The translations under genes were made by a program, and so were the position numbers. A stretch of 47,436 nt of DNA from Pseudomonadota bacterium (GTDB taxonomy: Bacteria > SZUA-182 > DTGQ01). The notes below the pieces were generated by a model that was not told the DNA's origin, did no database searches, and saw nothing but the letters and a program-made list of their open reading frames with translations. The stretch is from positions 1 through 47,436 of the forward strand of contig DAOURK010000016.1 of the NCBI GenBank assembly GCA_030625085.1, written 5' to 3'. How positions within the stretch are numbered: position 1 is the stretch's first letter; each line of letters opens with the position of its first letter. This document shows positions 27,039 through 35,421 of the stretch, piece after piece.

Positions 27039-28244
27039 GTGCGTGTGTTGCACGTCATGGATCAATCTTTGCCGCATATAGCCGGCTACACGATTCGAGC
27101 GAAATATCTACTTGAGGATCAGGTGGCAAGGGGGCATGAGGTTTTTGTATTAACCGGCCCAAAACAAGGGCCGGACGCTGTGGATCAAAAAATCGGCGGA
27201 GTGAAATATTTGCGAACCCATTTTAACCGTTGGGAAAAAGGGATTGCAAGCCTGAAGGGAAAACACATTGTTTTCGGCAGGGCGATTAAGCGCAGGCTGC
27301 GAAAATTAATCAAAACCGGCGGGTTTGATATCATTCACGCGCACACTCCTTTCACTATTGCTTTGCCTGCTTTGAAGATCGCCCACAATTTCACTCTTCC
27401 CTTTGTCTATGAAAAAAGAAATTTGTGGGAGGAAAGTGCCCGATGCCGAGGCAAGCTTAGCGGCCGTTGGCCTTTATATCAATTGTCAAAATACATTGAC
27501 AGATGGGTCACGCGCCGTGCCGACAGTGTAATAACTATCACTGAGAATTTACGGCAACACACAATTAAAATGGGCCTGGCCCCGGAAAAGGTGGTTGTCG
27601 TTGGTAACGGTGCAGACACAAAGGCCTTTGTTCCTCGTGAACCCGACCCAAATTTACGTGCACGATGTTTACAAGGCGGTTCGTTTATAATTGGATATAT
27701 TGGGACCTTTTTTAAATTTGAGGGTTTGCCTTTGCTCCTTGAAACATTTGCTTTGCTTGTTAAAAGACATCCTGGTGTGCGGTTGGTGCTGGTTGGCGAT
27801 GGTGAAGATAGAAAAAATATCGAGGTTTTGTGTCGGGAATTGGGGGTGGGAGGTAAGTGTTTATTGGTTGGCAAGGTGTTGCATGAAAAGATTATTGATT
27901 ACTATTCCATCATGGATGTGCTGGTTTACCCCCGTTACCGATCAACATTGACTGAGATGATTTCACCTTTGAAACCCCTTGAGCCAATGGCGATGGCGAA
28001 GGTGGTTGTGCTTAGTGATGTTGGGGGGGTGCGGGATTTGGTGGAGAATAATGAAAGCGGTCTTTTTTTTGAGGCCGGCTCAAAAAATTCTTTGATGGAG
28101 GTGTTAAGCAGGCTTGTTGCGCAACCGGATAAGGCGCTTTATTTTGGGGAAAAGGCTTATAAGTATGTGCATGAAAAGCGTCAATGGCGGGATATGGCCG
28201 GAAAATATGAAGAAGCTTATGAGAAAATTCAATCAAAGTTTTGA
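27039..28244 (+). CDS. GT4 glycosyltransferase of the exosortase-associated type
   Basis: A GT-B enzyme whose start VRVLHVMDQSLPHIAGYTIR and the following YLLEDQVARGHEVFVLTGPK closely match glycosyltransferases linked to exosortase loci (TIGR04063-like). Later landmarks are VYEKRNLWEES, VVVVGNGADTKAF, FIIGYIGTFFKFEGLPLLLE and LKPLEPMAMAKVVVLSDVGG. A GTG at 27039 is preferred: it has GGGAG ten bases upstream and gives the usual length of about 400 residues. The ATG at 26823 would add 72 residues of odd composition encoded partly by a short direct repeat. The gene runs directly into the deacetylase and FemAB-like genes, forming a set known from exosortase-type exopolysaccharide loci. Confidence 0.88.
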   Translation: MRVLHVMDQSLPHIAGYTIRAKYLLEDQVARGHEVFVLTGPKQGPDAVDQKIGGVKYLRTHFNRWEKGIASLKGKHIVFGRAIKRRLRKLIKTGGFDIIHAHTPFTIALPALKIAHNFTLPFVYEKRNLWEESARCRGKLSGRWPLYQLSKYIDRWVTRRADSVITITENLRQHTIKMGLAPEKVVVVGNGADTKAFVPREPDPNLRARCLQGGSFIIGYIGTFFKFEGLPLLLETFALLVKRHPGVRLVLVGDGEDRKNIEVLCRELGVGGKCLLVGKVLHEKIIDYYSIMDVLVYPRYRSTLTEMISPLKPLEPMAMAKVVVLSDVGGVRDLVENNESGLFFEAGSKNSLMEVLSRLVAQPDKALYFGEKAYKYVHEKRQWRDMAGKYEEAYEKIQSKF

Positions 28245-28272
28245 TCGGCGTGTGCATACGGGGGCCAATCTA

Positions 28273-29247
28273 ATGACTCACTTTCTTTTTTTAACCGTTG
28301 ACACCGAATTATCAAATTTGCCGGCCGCCCAAGGGTTGTGGGGTAAAGTCGGCGCTGATGAGTATGGCATACGATTTATCTTAGATTTGTTCAAACGTGT
28401 TGATATTAAAGGCACTTTTTTTGTTGATGTGTTTGGTAATAATCAATATGATATTAAAGCGCAGCATAAAGCCTGTGACCTAATACTCAAATATGGTCAG
28501 GACATTCAACTGCACACACATCCGGCAGCGGCCTTTGATCAAAATCGGCCCCAGATGAGGCAATATACTTTTGAAGAGCAGGTTGAGATATTGGAGTTTG
28601 GGGCAAATCGAATAAAGGCATGGACAGGAACACGCCCTGTGGCCCATCGTGCAGGAGATTGGGCCGGTAATATTGACACACTAAGAGCCCTGAAAACTGC
28701 GGGTTTCAAGATCGATTCATCAATATGCGCATGGGGGAATCAGAGTGATTTCCCTAAGCATCTCTTTTTGCTTTCGGGATGTTATCTTGTAGAAAATATC
28801 CTGAAGATACCTCCAACCTGTTATTACAGACGATTTCCAAATAAAATTAAAAAGCTGGATGTTAATGGTTGTGTCTGGCCGGAAGTAAAGGCGGTGCTTT
28901 CGTCTAAACAGAATATAGTGGTTCAAACCTTACATAGTTTTTCTTTTTTAGGTAAAAATAACAGGCCCTTATTTAAAATTCCTTCCCGAAAAATTTTTTG
29001 GCCAGATGCAAAAGCAATAAAAAATTGCCGGCTTTTTGTTGATTTCGCCAGAGAGGTTTGTGGTTATCATTTTCTCTCTTTTAGAGAAGCGGCTGGGGTT
29101 ATATTTAAAAATATAAATTATTTCACTCAAAAAAAACTATACCGGCTAAATTGCGCCACTGACTTTGCAGCAAATTTTTGCCGTGTATTTGATATTTGTC
29201 ATCATAGTTTAAAATCTTTATTAATGTTGAGTTTAAATGGCATATGA
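28273..29247 (+). CDS. Polysaccharide deacetylase family protein (NodB-like fold)
   Basis: A carbohydrate esterase 4-like protein of about 324 residues from this ATG. FLFLTVDTELSNLP contributes the first acidic residue of the NodB motif. GTFFVDVFG, then IQLHTHPAAAFD (the metal-binding H-x-H), and VAHRAGDWAGNIDTLRALKT (the R-x-G motif) follow in family order. No signal peptide is visible, so it may act on cytoplasmic or lipid-linked sugar, as proposed for exosortase-locus deacetylases. Alternative starts lie at 28219 (overlapping the preceding gene) and earlier. Its stop overlaps the next start as ATGA, indicating coupling with the FemAB-like gene. Confidence 0.86.
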   Translation: MTHFLFLTVDTELSNLPAAQGLWGKVGADEYGIRFILDLFKRVDIKGTFFVDVFGNNQYDIKAQHKACDLILKYGQDIQLHTHPAAAFDQNRPQMRQYTFEEQVEILEFGANRIKAWTGTRPVAHRAGDWAGNIDTLRALKTAGFKIDSSICAWGNQSDFPKHLFLLSGCYLVENILKIPPTCYYRRFPNKIKKLDVNGCVWPEVKAVLSSKQNIVVQTLHSFSFLGKNNRPLFKIPSRKIFWPDAKAIKNCRLFVDFAREVCGYHFLSFREAAGVIFKNINYFTQKKLYRLNCATDFAANFCRVFDICHHSLKSLLMLSLNGI

Positions 29248-30353
29248 AAATAGATATTTATTCACTTAATGAGCTTCCGGGGCATGTTAATGAATTTTGG
29301 CAGGAAGCTGCTTATTTACAAGCTGACGGCTTAGGTTTTCTGCGAAGCAGGGAATGGATTGAATTTTTATCGCCTTCAGTGAAAATATTTTGTCTTTCAG
29401 AAGAATCTGAAATTAAAGCCATTGCCCCGGTAGTCTTGCAGGCTTGGCAACTGCCGTATGAATTTATTCCGGGTTGGACTGCCTGGAAACAAAATTGGAA
29501 GGTTGTCAAAATATGTGGTGGTGCGATTTTAGGCGCTGAAGCTAATCTGGAATGTGTTGCCACATTGTTATATTCAATCTATGAGTTTTTCCCTAACACT
29601 CAGGGAGTGCTTTGCTCAGATGTTAAAGCTGATAGCATACTTGGCCAGTTTTTTAAATATGAAGCTTGCGACTTTTTATGCTGGGACTTAAGTGGGGCTC
29701 AGTGCCATCGGTTGTGGCATATTTCAAAAAAATCCGGATTTAAATTCAAAAACCGGCGTAATAAATTTAATAAACTTAGTAAAATCCTTGGCGGACCTTT
29801 ATGTTTGTTCAAAATAACTGACTTGTACGCCCTGAATAAATATTGGGAGCGGATTGATAACCTTTTAAAAGGTTCTTGGCAGTATCGCCTTAGAGGCCAC
29901 AAGTTGTCTAAAGGGAAGTTTGAGGATCTAGTAAAAAAAGGATGGTTGCGATCATACCTCCTGGGCACAGTGAAACAAGATTGTGCTTTTGTTTTTGGCT
30001 TTGTTGGGAGTAAGACTTTATTTCATGAGCATACTGTTTATGATAGAAGTTTTAGCCAGTATTCTCCAGGCATGCTTCTACTAAATTTCATTTATCAAGA
30101 TTTATCTAATGAAGGTGGTTTTGAGTTTATTGATTTTGGTGAAGGAAATGCCACATGGAAAAAACGTTTTGGTAATTGTTGTTTGAACACCAATCATTTT
30201 TTAATTGTTAAAAGAGGATTATTTTATTGCATATTATTTTTTTTATATAGAATTTCCCGTGTCACAGCCGGATTTATACGCCAAGTGGGTAATAATTTAA
30301 AAATTAAGCCAAAAATAAAAAAAATTCTTTTAAATAGAGGTGGCGGGGATTAA
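29244..30353 (+). CDS. FemAB/GNAT-like acyl or aminoacyl transferase (CelD/BioF2 family)
   Basis: A 369-residue protein of the Acetyltransf_6 (BioF2/CelD) type. The first half has LGFLRSREWIEFLSPSVKIF, KAIAPVV and the C-shaped linker region. The second GNAT-like half includes SGFKFKNRRNKFNKLSK, GFVGSKTLFHEHTVYDRSFS, SPGMLLLNFIYQDL, FEFIDFGEGNATWKKRFGN and a final NHFLIVKRG. FemAB relatives occur in exosortase-linked polysaccharide clusters, where they are thought to attach an acyl or aminoacyl group to an amino sugar, perhaps one freed by the preceding deacetylase. The four-base overlap with that gene supports linked action. Substrate unknown. Confidence 0.82.
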   Translation: MKIDIYSLNELPGHVNEFWQEAAYLQADGLGFLRSREWIEFLSPSVKIFCLSEESEIKAIAPVVLQAWQLPYEFIPGWTAWKQNWKVVKICGGAILGAEANLECVATLLYSIYEFFPNTQGVLCSDVKADSILGQFFKYEACDFLCWDLSGAQCHRLWHISKKSGFKFKNRRNKFNKLSKILGGPLCLFKITDLYALNKYWERIDNLLKGSWQYRLRGHKLSKGKFEDLVKKGWLRSYLLGTVKQDCAFVFGFVGSKTLFHEHTVYDRSFSQYSPGMLLLNFIYQDLSNEGGFEFIDFGEGNATWKKRFGNCCLNTNHFLIVKRGLFYCILFFLYRISRVTAGFIRQVGNNLKIKPKIKKILLNRGGGD

Positions 30354-30418
30354 GTTTTCTGAAGCTGAAAAAATAAGTAATTTATAGTGAATTAAATTCA
30401 TTGAAAGGATACATAAAA

Positions 30419-30967
30419 ATGATAGAAAAATTTTCTCATTTGTTGCTTAGATCAATCGCCTATTTTATTCTTGAACCGCGGTTCAAGAATGGGAAATGGC
30501 TGATCAGTAAAGATTCTTTACAGTGCTTAAGTTTAAACCTTGACTCTTTACTGGTGGCATACAATGAAGCTTTAAAAATTTTTCATCAACTCAACTTATG
30601 TTCAACATGTTCAGGATATTGTTGTTATGGGGCATACAATCGACTTTCCGTTTATGACCATATAGCACATAAAGTCGCTGGATTAAAAGATTCGCCGGCA
30701 TGGGGGTATAGATTGCATCCAATTAGGGCAAATACCTTGAATCGTATCGATGAGGGGAAATGCCCATTTTTTATTGCGGGGAAAGGTTGCGCTCTGGAAT
30801 ATCGTAAAAGACCAGCTCTTTGTATTTGGTGGATTTGTAATAAAATGAAAATAAGCCTTAATGATAATGAAAAATATTTACTCAAAAAGATAAGGCGAAA
30901 GATAGATAAAGTGCATTGGGCATTTGCGAGGTGCTTGCTTTTGGGTGGCATGTCGCGATTAAAATGA
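30419..30967 (+). CDS. YkgJ-like cysteine-cluster protein
   Basis: A 182-residue protein starting at an ATG with GAAAGGA ten bases upstream; a TTG 18 bases earlier is less likely. Cysteines are grouped as CSTCSGYCC, then GKCPFFIAGKGCALEYRKRP followed by LC and W-x-C. This is the arrangement of the YkgJ/zinc- and iron-chelating CxxCxxxCC family. Such proteins bind a metal or Fe-S cluster; their role is unclear, with maturation of other metalloproteins one idea. It follows the FemAB-like gene by 65 bases. The N-terminal 50 residues are hydrophobic in part (LLLRSIAYFIL) but not a clear signal. Confidence 0.72.
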   Translation: MIEKFSHLLLRSIAYFILEPRFKNGKWLISKDSLQCLSLNLDSLLVAYNEALKIFHQLNLCSTCSGYCCYGAYNRLSVYDHIAHKVAGLKDSPAWGYRLHPIRANTLNRIDEGKCPFFIAGKGCALEYRKRPALCIWWICNKMKISLNDNEKYLLKKIRRKIDKVHWAFARCLLLGGMSRLK

Positions 30968-31019
30968 CAATAATAATGAACTTTTTTCCAAGCTCAGATA
31001 AAAAAACCGGTTGACTTAT

Positions 31020-31050
31020 AATCGGCAGTGGCGCTTGGGCACAAAACCGG
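31020..31050 (+). repeat. Leader repeat, copy 3 (shortened)
   Basis: Reads TCGGCAG, then CGCTTGGGCACAAAACC, matching the two ends of the 12875-12914 element but lacking its middle. It lies five bases before the start of another GT4 gene, as with the other copies. Similarity is lower, so homology is probable rather than certain. Confidence 0.45.
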
Positions 31051-31055
31051 ATTTA

Positions 31056-31667
31056 ATGCATATACTTTTCATTTCAAGGCTTTTCCCAAACCAGGCCAAA
31101 CCTAACCGGGCGCTTTATAACCGGCAATTGCTTTTTGCTCTGCAAAAGCTGGGACATAAAGTTTATGTCATCGCTCCGGTTTTATGGTTTCCCGGGGGGA
31201 AAATTATCCGGCCAAGGCCATTCCCACCGGTTGAAGCAAAATTAGATCGAGAATATATCTATCATCCCCGGCTGTTTTATACGCCGGGGATTTTTATTTA
31301 TTGGCATTATCTGTTTTACCGTTGGTCAATCAGAGGGCATTTTTATCGTATGGTTAATGAATTCCATCCGGATCATATTATTTTGGGCTTTATATATCCG
31401 GACGCAGTTGCGCTTGCGCCGTTTTGCCGGAAATTGCAATTGGATTACTCTGTTCTTGTGCTCGGTTCGGATTTTCGGTTACGTACCCGGCAATCTAAAT
31501 TTAAAAATCTTGTGATGACAACACTCCATAAGTCGCCCTTGATCTTTTGTCCAGGGTTGGCATTGAAAGACGATATGACGACAGATGGAATTGAAGGGAG
31601 CAAAATTATTCCCTTTAATAATGGTGTGGATTGCAAGCTTTTCTATCCACAAATAAACGCAGATTAA
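31056..31667 (+). pseudogene. N-terminal half of a split GT4 glycosyltransferase (TuaC-like)
   Basis: The start MHILFISRLFPNQAKPNRAL and the following HKVYVIAPVLWFP match TuaC-type GT4 enzymes. The acceptor domain runs through GFIYPDAVALAPF, LVLGSDFRLRTR and the hinge FNNGVDCKLFYP. It then stops within a dispersed repeat (AAACGCAGATTAA) at about residue 203, exactly where the donor domain should begin. A fitting donor half starts at 33334, after a 1.7-kb block holding a beta-helix gene. The simplest reading is one GT4 gene broken by insertion. Alternatively the halves are made as two polypeptides. The start given is preferred over an upstream ATG at 31011. Confidence 0.72.
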
Positions 31668-31715
31668 TAACGTGCTGCAGATGAACTCAAATTAGAAAGA
31701 GAGATGAACGCAGAT
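31656..31715 (+). repeat. Dispersed AACGCAGAT repeats at the left edge of the insertion
   Basis: AACGCAGAT occurs at 31656-31664 and again at 31707-31715, in a context (GATGAACGCAGATAAA) known as a dispersed repeat in many environmental bacteria. The first copy contains the stop codon of the truncated GT4 half, so it probably marks the break. The rest of the gap to 31951 holds no clear gene. Confidence 0.45.
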
Positions 31716-31951
31716 AAAGCGGCATCCTTTATAATTTTAAACATGTTCAGGTTCCCACAGGGAGGGAATAAGTCTAAAGTTGCAGATGTATGTAGATAAT
31801 GCTGCGTTTTTATTATTTGCATATGTTTGGGGATTTGCAAATAATTATTGGCTGGATTGTTTTGATGATGCCGATTTCTTGGTTGGTGTAGTTTTAAAAT
31901 TTTAAATTTGATGTACTTAAATATTTTACCAGACCAAGAAAGGAAATGAAA

Positions 31952-33172
31952 ATGGAAAAGAAGGGCAAAAGAGGAGCGCTTAGGTATTTATTATTTTTAA
32001 TTATAAGCATTGGATTAATTATAGGAGCAACCGTCTTACCCGGCCAGGCTGATGAGCCGGTTTATCTTTCAACTTCAAATGATTTGATGGATGCATCAAG
32101 GGGAGAAGGCCGGTTTGCCGGCTCGCCTCCGGATACGACATTTATCATCAGGAATGGAATATATTTCGCTGAACGGGTAAAAGTTCTTTTTTATGTTACC
32201 AAAGGGGGATTGGCCGAATCTCCAAGACGTTTTATCGGAGAGAGTCGAGATGGGGTGATTATTCAAGACAGGGCGACTATTGCAGCGGATTTTGTGGAAT
32301 TGCACAATCTTACCTTTGATCTTTCAGAGTATGAACGATCACAAAACCAGAGCTTCAACACCATCACCATTGTCAATGCCGGCCATATCAGGCTAAACAA
32401 CCTTTTTTGTACAGGCAAGGGGGATAAGGGACGAAGAGGCGGACATGTTGCGTTTGAGTATTATTCAGGCCAAAAGATCCCTGAAGACATAATTGTTGAG
32501 AATTGCGTGATTGAAAGATTCGGACGCTTTGATAACCCCGAAGGAAAATTGGATCATGGGGTCTATATCTCCGCCGTACGAAAGCTTGTGTTAAGAAATA
32601 ATGAAATACGCGATAATGCCGGCCGGGGAATTCAGTTTTATACTTCCAATGGAGGGATTGAGCATATTTCCGATGTTTTGATTGAAAACAATATAATCCA
32701 TCATAACGGTTATTTCCCTTATGCTGATGGGATTCTCATATCCGCCGGTTCAAGTGTGCCTAAAGGAACAATTAAGAATATAACTATTCGGAATAATCTG
32801 ATTTACAAGAATGCCTTTTCGGGTATTAGACTGAATACATCGGCCAGTGAAAATATTACAATAGAGAATAATACCTTCTATCATAACAGCTTCAAATTTT
32901 CCAGGGGAGCTGAAATATTCATTGATGATAGTAGGGGAGGGAAAGACGTCGCTTTCACAAAAAATATTTTTGTTCCCGATACTGTGGCCATGAAGGGCTG
33001 GAAATGGGCGGAGGATGTGGTTCTTTATGATAATATAATTGATGGTGATATGGGTGATGAAGCTGCTTTTGATAACACCAATCTCTTTATTTCAGCAATA
33101 TTAACAGATCCTGAAGCAGGTGATTTCAGGTGCGCGGAACCCGATTTGAGCGACTATGGCTATCAATTTTGA
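31952..33172 (+). CDS. Secreted right-handed parallel beta-helix protein
   Basis: Starts MEKKGKRGALRYLLFLIISI, with a signal peptide whose likely cleavage is after GQA at about residue 33. AAGGA lies seven bases upstream of this ATG; an ATG six bases earlier is too close. From about residue 85 on, short repeats carry the Asn ladder of PbH1 folds: IIVENCVIE, LVLRNNEIRDNAGRGIQF, VLIENNIIHHNG, ITIRNNLIYKNAFSGIRL, ITIENNTFYHN. Proteins of this fold in sugar loci are often lyases or C5-epimerases acting on polysaccharide in the periplasm or outside. No catalytic set can be assigned. The gene sits inside a GT4 gene and may have arrived with the block that broke it. Confidence 0.85.
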   Translation: MEKKGKRGALRYLLFLIISIGLIIGATVLPGQADEPVYLSTSNDLMDASRGEGRFAGSPPDTTFIIRNGIYFAERVKVLFYVTKGGLAESPRRFIGESRDGVIIQDRATIAADFVELHNLTFDLSEYERSQNQSFNTITIVNAGHIRLNNLFCTGKGDKGRRGGHVAFEYYSGQKIPEDIIVENCVIERFGRFDNPEGKLDHGVYISAVRKLVLRNNEIRDNAGRGIQFYTSNGGIEHISDVLIENNIIHHNGYFPYADGILISAGSSVPKGTIKNITIRNNLIYKNAFSGIRLNTSASENITIENNTFYHNSFKFSRGAEIFIDDSRGGKDVAFTKNIFVPDTVAMKGWKWAEDVVLYDNIIDGDMGDEAAFDNTNLFISAILTDPEAGDFRCAEPDLSDYGYQF

Positions 33173-33228
33173 TTTATGCCTATTCAGAATTTCAAGGCTA
33201 TAGATTTTCAGATATTAAATTTTATATT

Positions 33229-33280
33229 GTAGCGCAGAGCTTCAGCCCTGCATTTTGGTAGGGCTGAAGCCCTGCGCTAC
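33229..33280. repeat. GTAGCGCAG hairpin repeat, possible terminator
   Basis: GTAGCGCAGAGCTTCAGCCC (33229-33248) and its near-perfect reverse complement (33261-33280, 19 of 20) enclose a 12-base loop. TTTTG follows the right arm. It lies 57 bases after the beta-helix stop and could end its transcript. The same hairpin type is a common dispersed repeat in bacteria, so it also marks the right side of the block inserted in the GT4 gene. Confidence 0.75.
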
Positions 33281-33333
33281 TTTTGTCTAAATATCGATTA
33301 TGAAGTTATTTTTCTAAAAATCTATATAAGGCT

Positions 33334-33990
33334 ATGATGAGAGCAAAATTGGTTTTATTTGTAGGGAATGCGGTCGATGTCAAAGGCATCGACCGTTTAC
33401 TTTTTGCCTGGAAGATTTTGCTTGATGAATTCAAGGCTAAAAATGCGCATTATGCCCTTGAATTGGAAATTATTGGGGACGGGCCGAGGCGAAAGCGCCT
33501 GGAGAGGCAGGCGCGTGAATTGGGCATTGCGAACTCGGTGCGGTTTGTGGGGCAAAGGCCCCAGGCGGAGATTGCCGGGCGGATGAGAGCGGCGGATTGT
33601 CTTTGTCTTCCCAGCCGTTCGGAAGGAATGCCGAATGTTGTGATTGAGGCCTTGGCTTGTGGGATTCCGGTCGTTGCCTCTGATGTAGGCGAAGTGCCTT
33701 TTTTAATTAAGGATGGTGTGAACGGCTTTGTTGTGCCTCAGGTTGAAAAGCAGATAATCGTAAATAAACAAGGATGCCTGTTAAGAAAAGAGCATGGGGT
33801 AGAAGCAAAGGGTATGAATTCAGAAGAGGAAAGTTTCGCCGTCCGCCTGGCCGGGGCTTTGGCCGAGACGCTTGTTCGTGAATGGAATGTCGGGGCAATT
33901 ACCGAAGGGGTGAATGGTTTTACCTGGGACCGGGCTGCGCAAATTATCGTCGAGGCCATTCAAAACGGTAGGACGATGAGGGCGGAGTAA
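33334..33990 (+). pseudogene. C-terminal (donor-domain) half of a split GT4 glycosyltransferase
   Basis: It starts with KLVLFVGNAVDVKGIDRLLF, which is normally preceded in GT4 enzymes by the NGVD hinge and about 15 linker residues. Here that part lies 1.7 kb upstream at the end of 31056-31667. LEIIGDGPRRKRLERQA, SVRFVGQRPQAEIAGRMRAA, PSRSEGMPNVVIEALACGIP and VGEVPFLIKDGVNGFVVP are complete. An extra segment of about 40 residues (after VPQVEKQ) is unusual. The frame is stopped upstream at about 33301, so no fusion to the N half is possible without processing. It could be translated from ATG 33334 or 33337 as a lone donor domain, but is most likely inactive. Confidence 0.72.
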
Positions 33991-34109
33991 ATGGCTTTGG
34001 ATTCATGGCCTTCTGATCAATGTCAGTTAACTCAAGTTCGGAACAGCCTTCCTTCAATTAATGGCATTATCTTTTGAATGTTGAGGGCAGAAGCGGGTAT
34101 GGGTAATGC

Positions 34110-35393
34110 TTGAGGAAAGCATTGTATAAAGCCATAGATAAATGGCTGGCCGGGTATCTACGTTCGGTTTTCTCTCGGCCGAAATCAGTTAAAAGGCCAC
34201 TCCATGTGATGTTCGCTCTGGTGGATCATTTTGAGCCCTGCCCGCCTATTACTGCGAAGGGGCTTAAAGCCGGTATGCAAAAGGTTGACCGTTGGGTTAA
34301 GGAATTTCCTCCTTTGGTTAAATCCTTTGTGGATTATGATGGGCATCGTCCAAAGCATACCTTTTTTTTCCCGGCTGAGAAATATCACCGGGATTATCTT
34401 GAAGGGCTGGCTGATATTTGCGGCAGCGGCTTTGGTGAGGTGGAAATCCATTTGCACCACGATAATGACACTGAGGCAGGATTTCGCCAAAAGCTAAGCC
34501 GGTTTCGCGACTTGCTGCACCTTGAACATGGATTTCTCGGACGGGATTTTAAAAACAGACCGCGATATGCTTTTATCCACGGTAATTGGACCCTTTGCAA
34601 TTCACATCCTCAGGGCAAGCTCTGCGGAGTGGATAATGAACTGCACATTTTGCAGGAAACCGGCTGTTATGTAGATATGACCATGCCCTCAGGCGTGACT
34701 CCCACCCAGACCAGGACTGTCAATTCAATATATTATGCGGGTGATATACCCGGCCGGCCCCGTTCGCATGATTACGGCATTCCTGTCAGTGTAATGGCGG
34801 CCTGCGGACATGATTACGGCCTTCCTGTCAGTGCAATGGCGGCCTGCGGAGCGAAAGAATTGGGCCATGGGCAACAGAGAGCAGCGCGCGGCATAACAAG
34901 GGCCGGAGGATGGCAAACCGGCAAAGCGCGCAAACCGGCAGTGGGCTGGGCGCAGGCGGCATCGCCGGAAGATGGGCTGATGCTTATTCAGGGACCGTTG
35001 GCCTTGAACTGGGCCTGGCGCAAGTGGGGTGTTTTGCCCCGCTTTGAACATGCGGATATCAGGGGATCAAGTCCCCCCGGGCCGCAGCGGGTTGACCTTT
35101 GGGTTCGCCAACATATTCATGTGCTCGGTCGTCCTGAGTGGATTTTTATCAAGGTTCACACTCATGGCTGTCAGGAGGCGAATATGAAATTGTTGCTGGG
35201 AGCTTCGCTTAAGGACTTATACCGGTATTTGAACTTGCAGTATAATGACCGCCGGAATTTTTGCCTGCACTATGTAAGTGCCCGTGAAATGTATAATATT
35301 GTCAAGGCTGCCGAAGCCGGGGCAAAGGGTAATCCGGGAGAATTCCGGGATTTTGAGATTCAGGCGCCCAAAATTTCCGGAAAAGATTTTTAG
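34110..35393 (+). CDS. Polysaccharide deacetylase-like protein with a low-complexity insert
   Basis: A 427-residue protein from a TTG start. LHVMFALVDHFEPCPP, the HTFFFPAEKYH strand and VEIHLHHDNDTEAGFRQKL (metal-type H-x-H-H) resemble the NodB-like fold. RYAFIHGNWTLCNSHP, LNWAWRKWGVLPRFEHADI, RVDLWVRQHIHVLGRPEW and IFIKVHTHGCQE match a conserved uncharacterised deacetylase family of sugar loci. Between SHDYG and LMLIQGP, about residues 220-290, lies a repetitive insert (two copies of HDYG-PVS-MAACG, then Ala/Gly/Arg-rich sequence) not expected in the family. It may be an expanded surface loop or a repeat insertion kept in frame. The ribosome site is poor, so the start is uncertain. Confidence 0.72.
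   Translation: MRKALYKAIDKWLAGYLRSVFSRPKSVKRPLHVMFALVDHFEPCPPITAKGLKAGMQKVDRWVKEFPPLVKSFVDYDGHRPKHTFFFPAEKYHRDYLEGLADICGSGFGEVEIHLHHDNDTEAGFRQKLSRFRDLLHLEHGFLGRDFKNRPRYAFIHGNWTLCNSHPQGKLCGVDNELHILQETGCYVDMTMPSGVTPTQTRTVNSIYYAGDIPGRPRSHDYGIPVSVMAACGHDYGLPVSAMAACGAKELGHGQQRAARGITRAGGWQTGKARKPAVGWAQAASPEDGLMLIQGPLALNWAWRKWGVLPRFEHADIRGSSPPGPQRVDLWVRQHIHVLGRPEWIFIKVHTHGCQEANMKLLLGASLKDLYRYLNLQYNDRRNFCLHYVSAREMYNIVKAAEAGAKGNPGEFRDFEIQAPKISGKDF
34767..34850 (+). repeat. 42-bp in-frame tandem duplication
   Basis: Two adjacent 42-base units (34767-34808 and 34809-34850) differ at only two positions and encode HDYGIPVSVMAACG and HDYGLPVSAMAACG. The unit length is a multiple of three, so the reading frame of the deacetylase-like gene is kept. 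High identity suggests a recent slip or unequal exchange. Confidence 0.9.
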
Positions 35394-35421
35394 ACAGGAT
35401 TAACAGGATAATCAGGATAAA
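35393..35421. repeat. Dispersed CAGGATTAACAGGATAA-type repeat
   Basis: A run of GACAGGATTAACAGGAT followed by AATCAGGATAAAT, known as a short dispersed repeat in many bacterial genomes. It directly follows the deacetylase stop. On the other strand it replaces the C-terminal part of a toxin gene, so it lies at a breakpoint. Confidence 0.55.

Noticed and set aside
31786-31905. 39-codon frame starting MYVDNAAFLLFAYVWGF
   Set aside because: No ribosome site at a usable distance and no family likeness; it lies in repeat-bearing spacer DNA.
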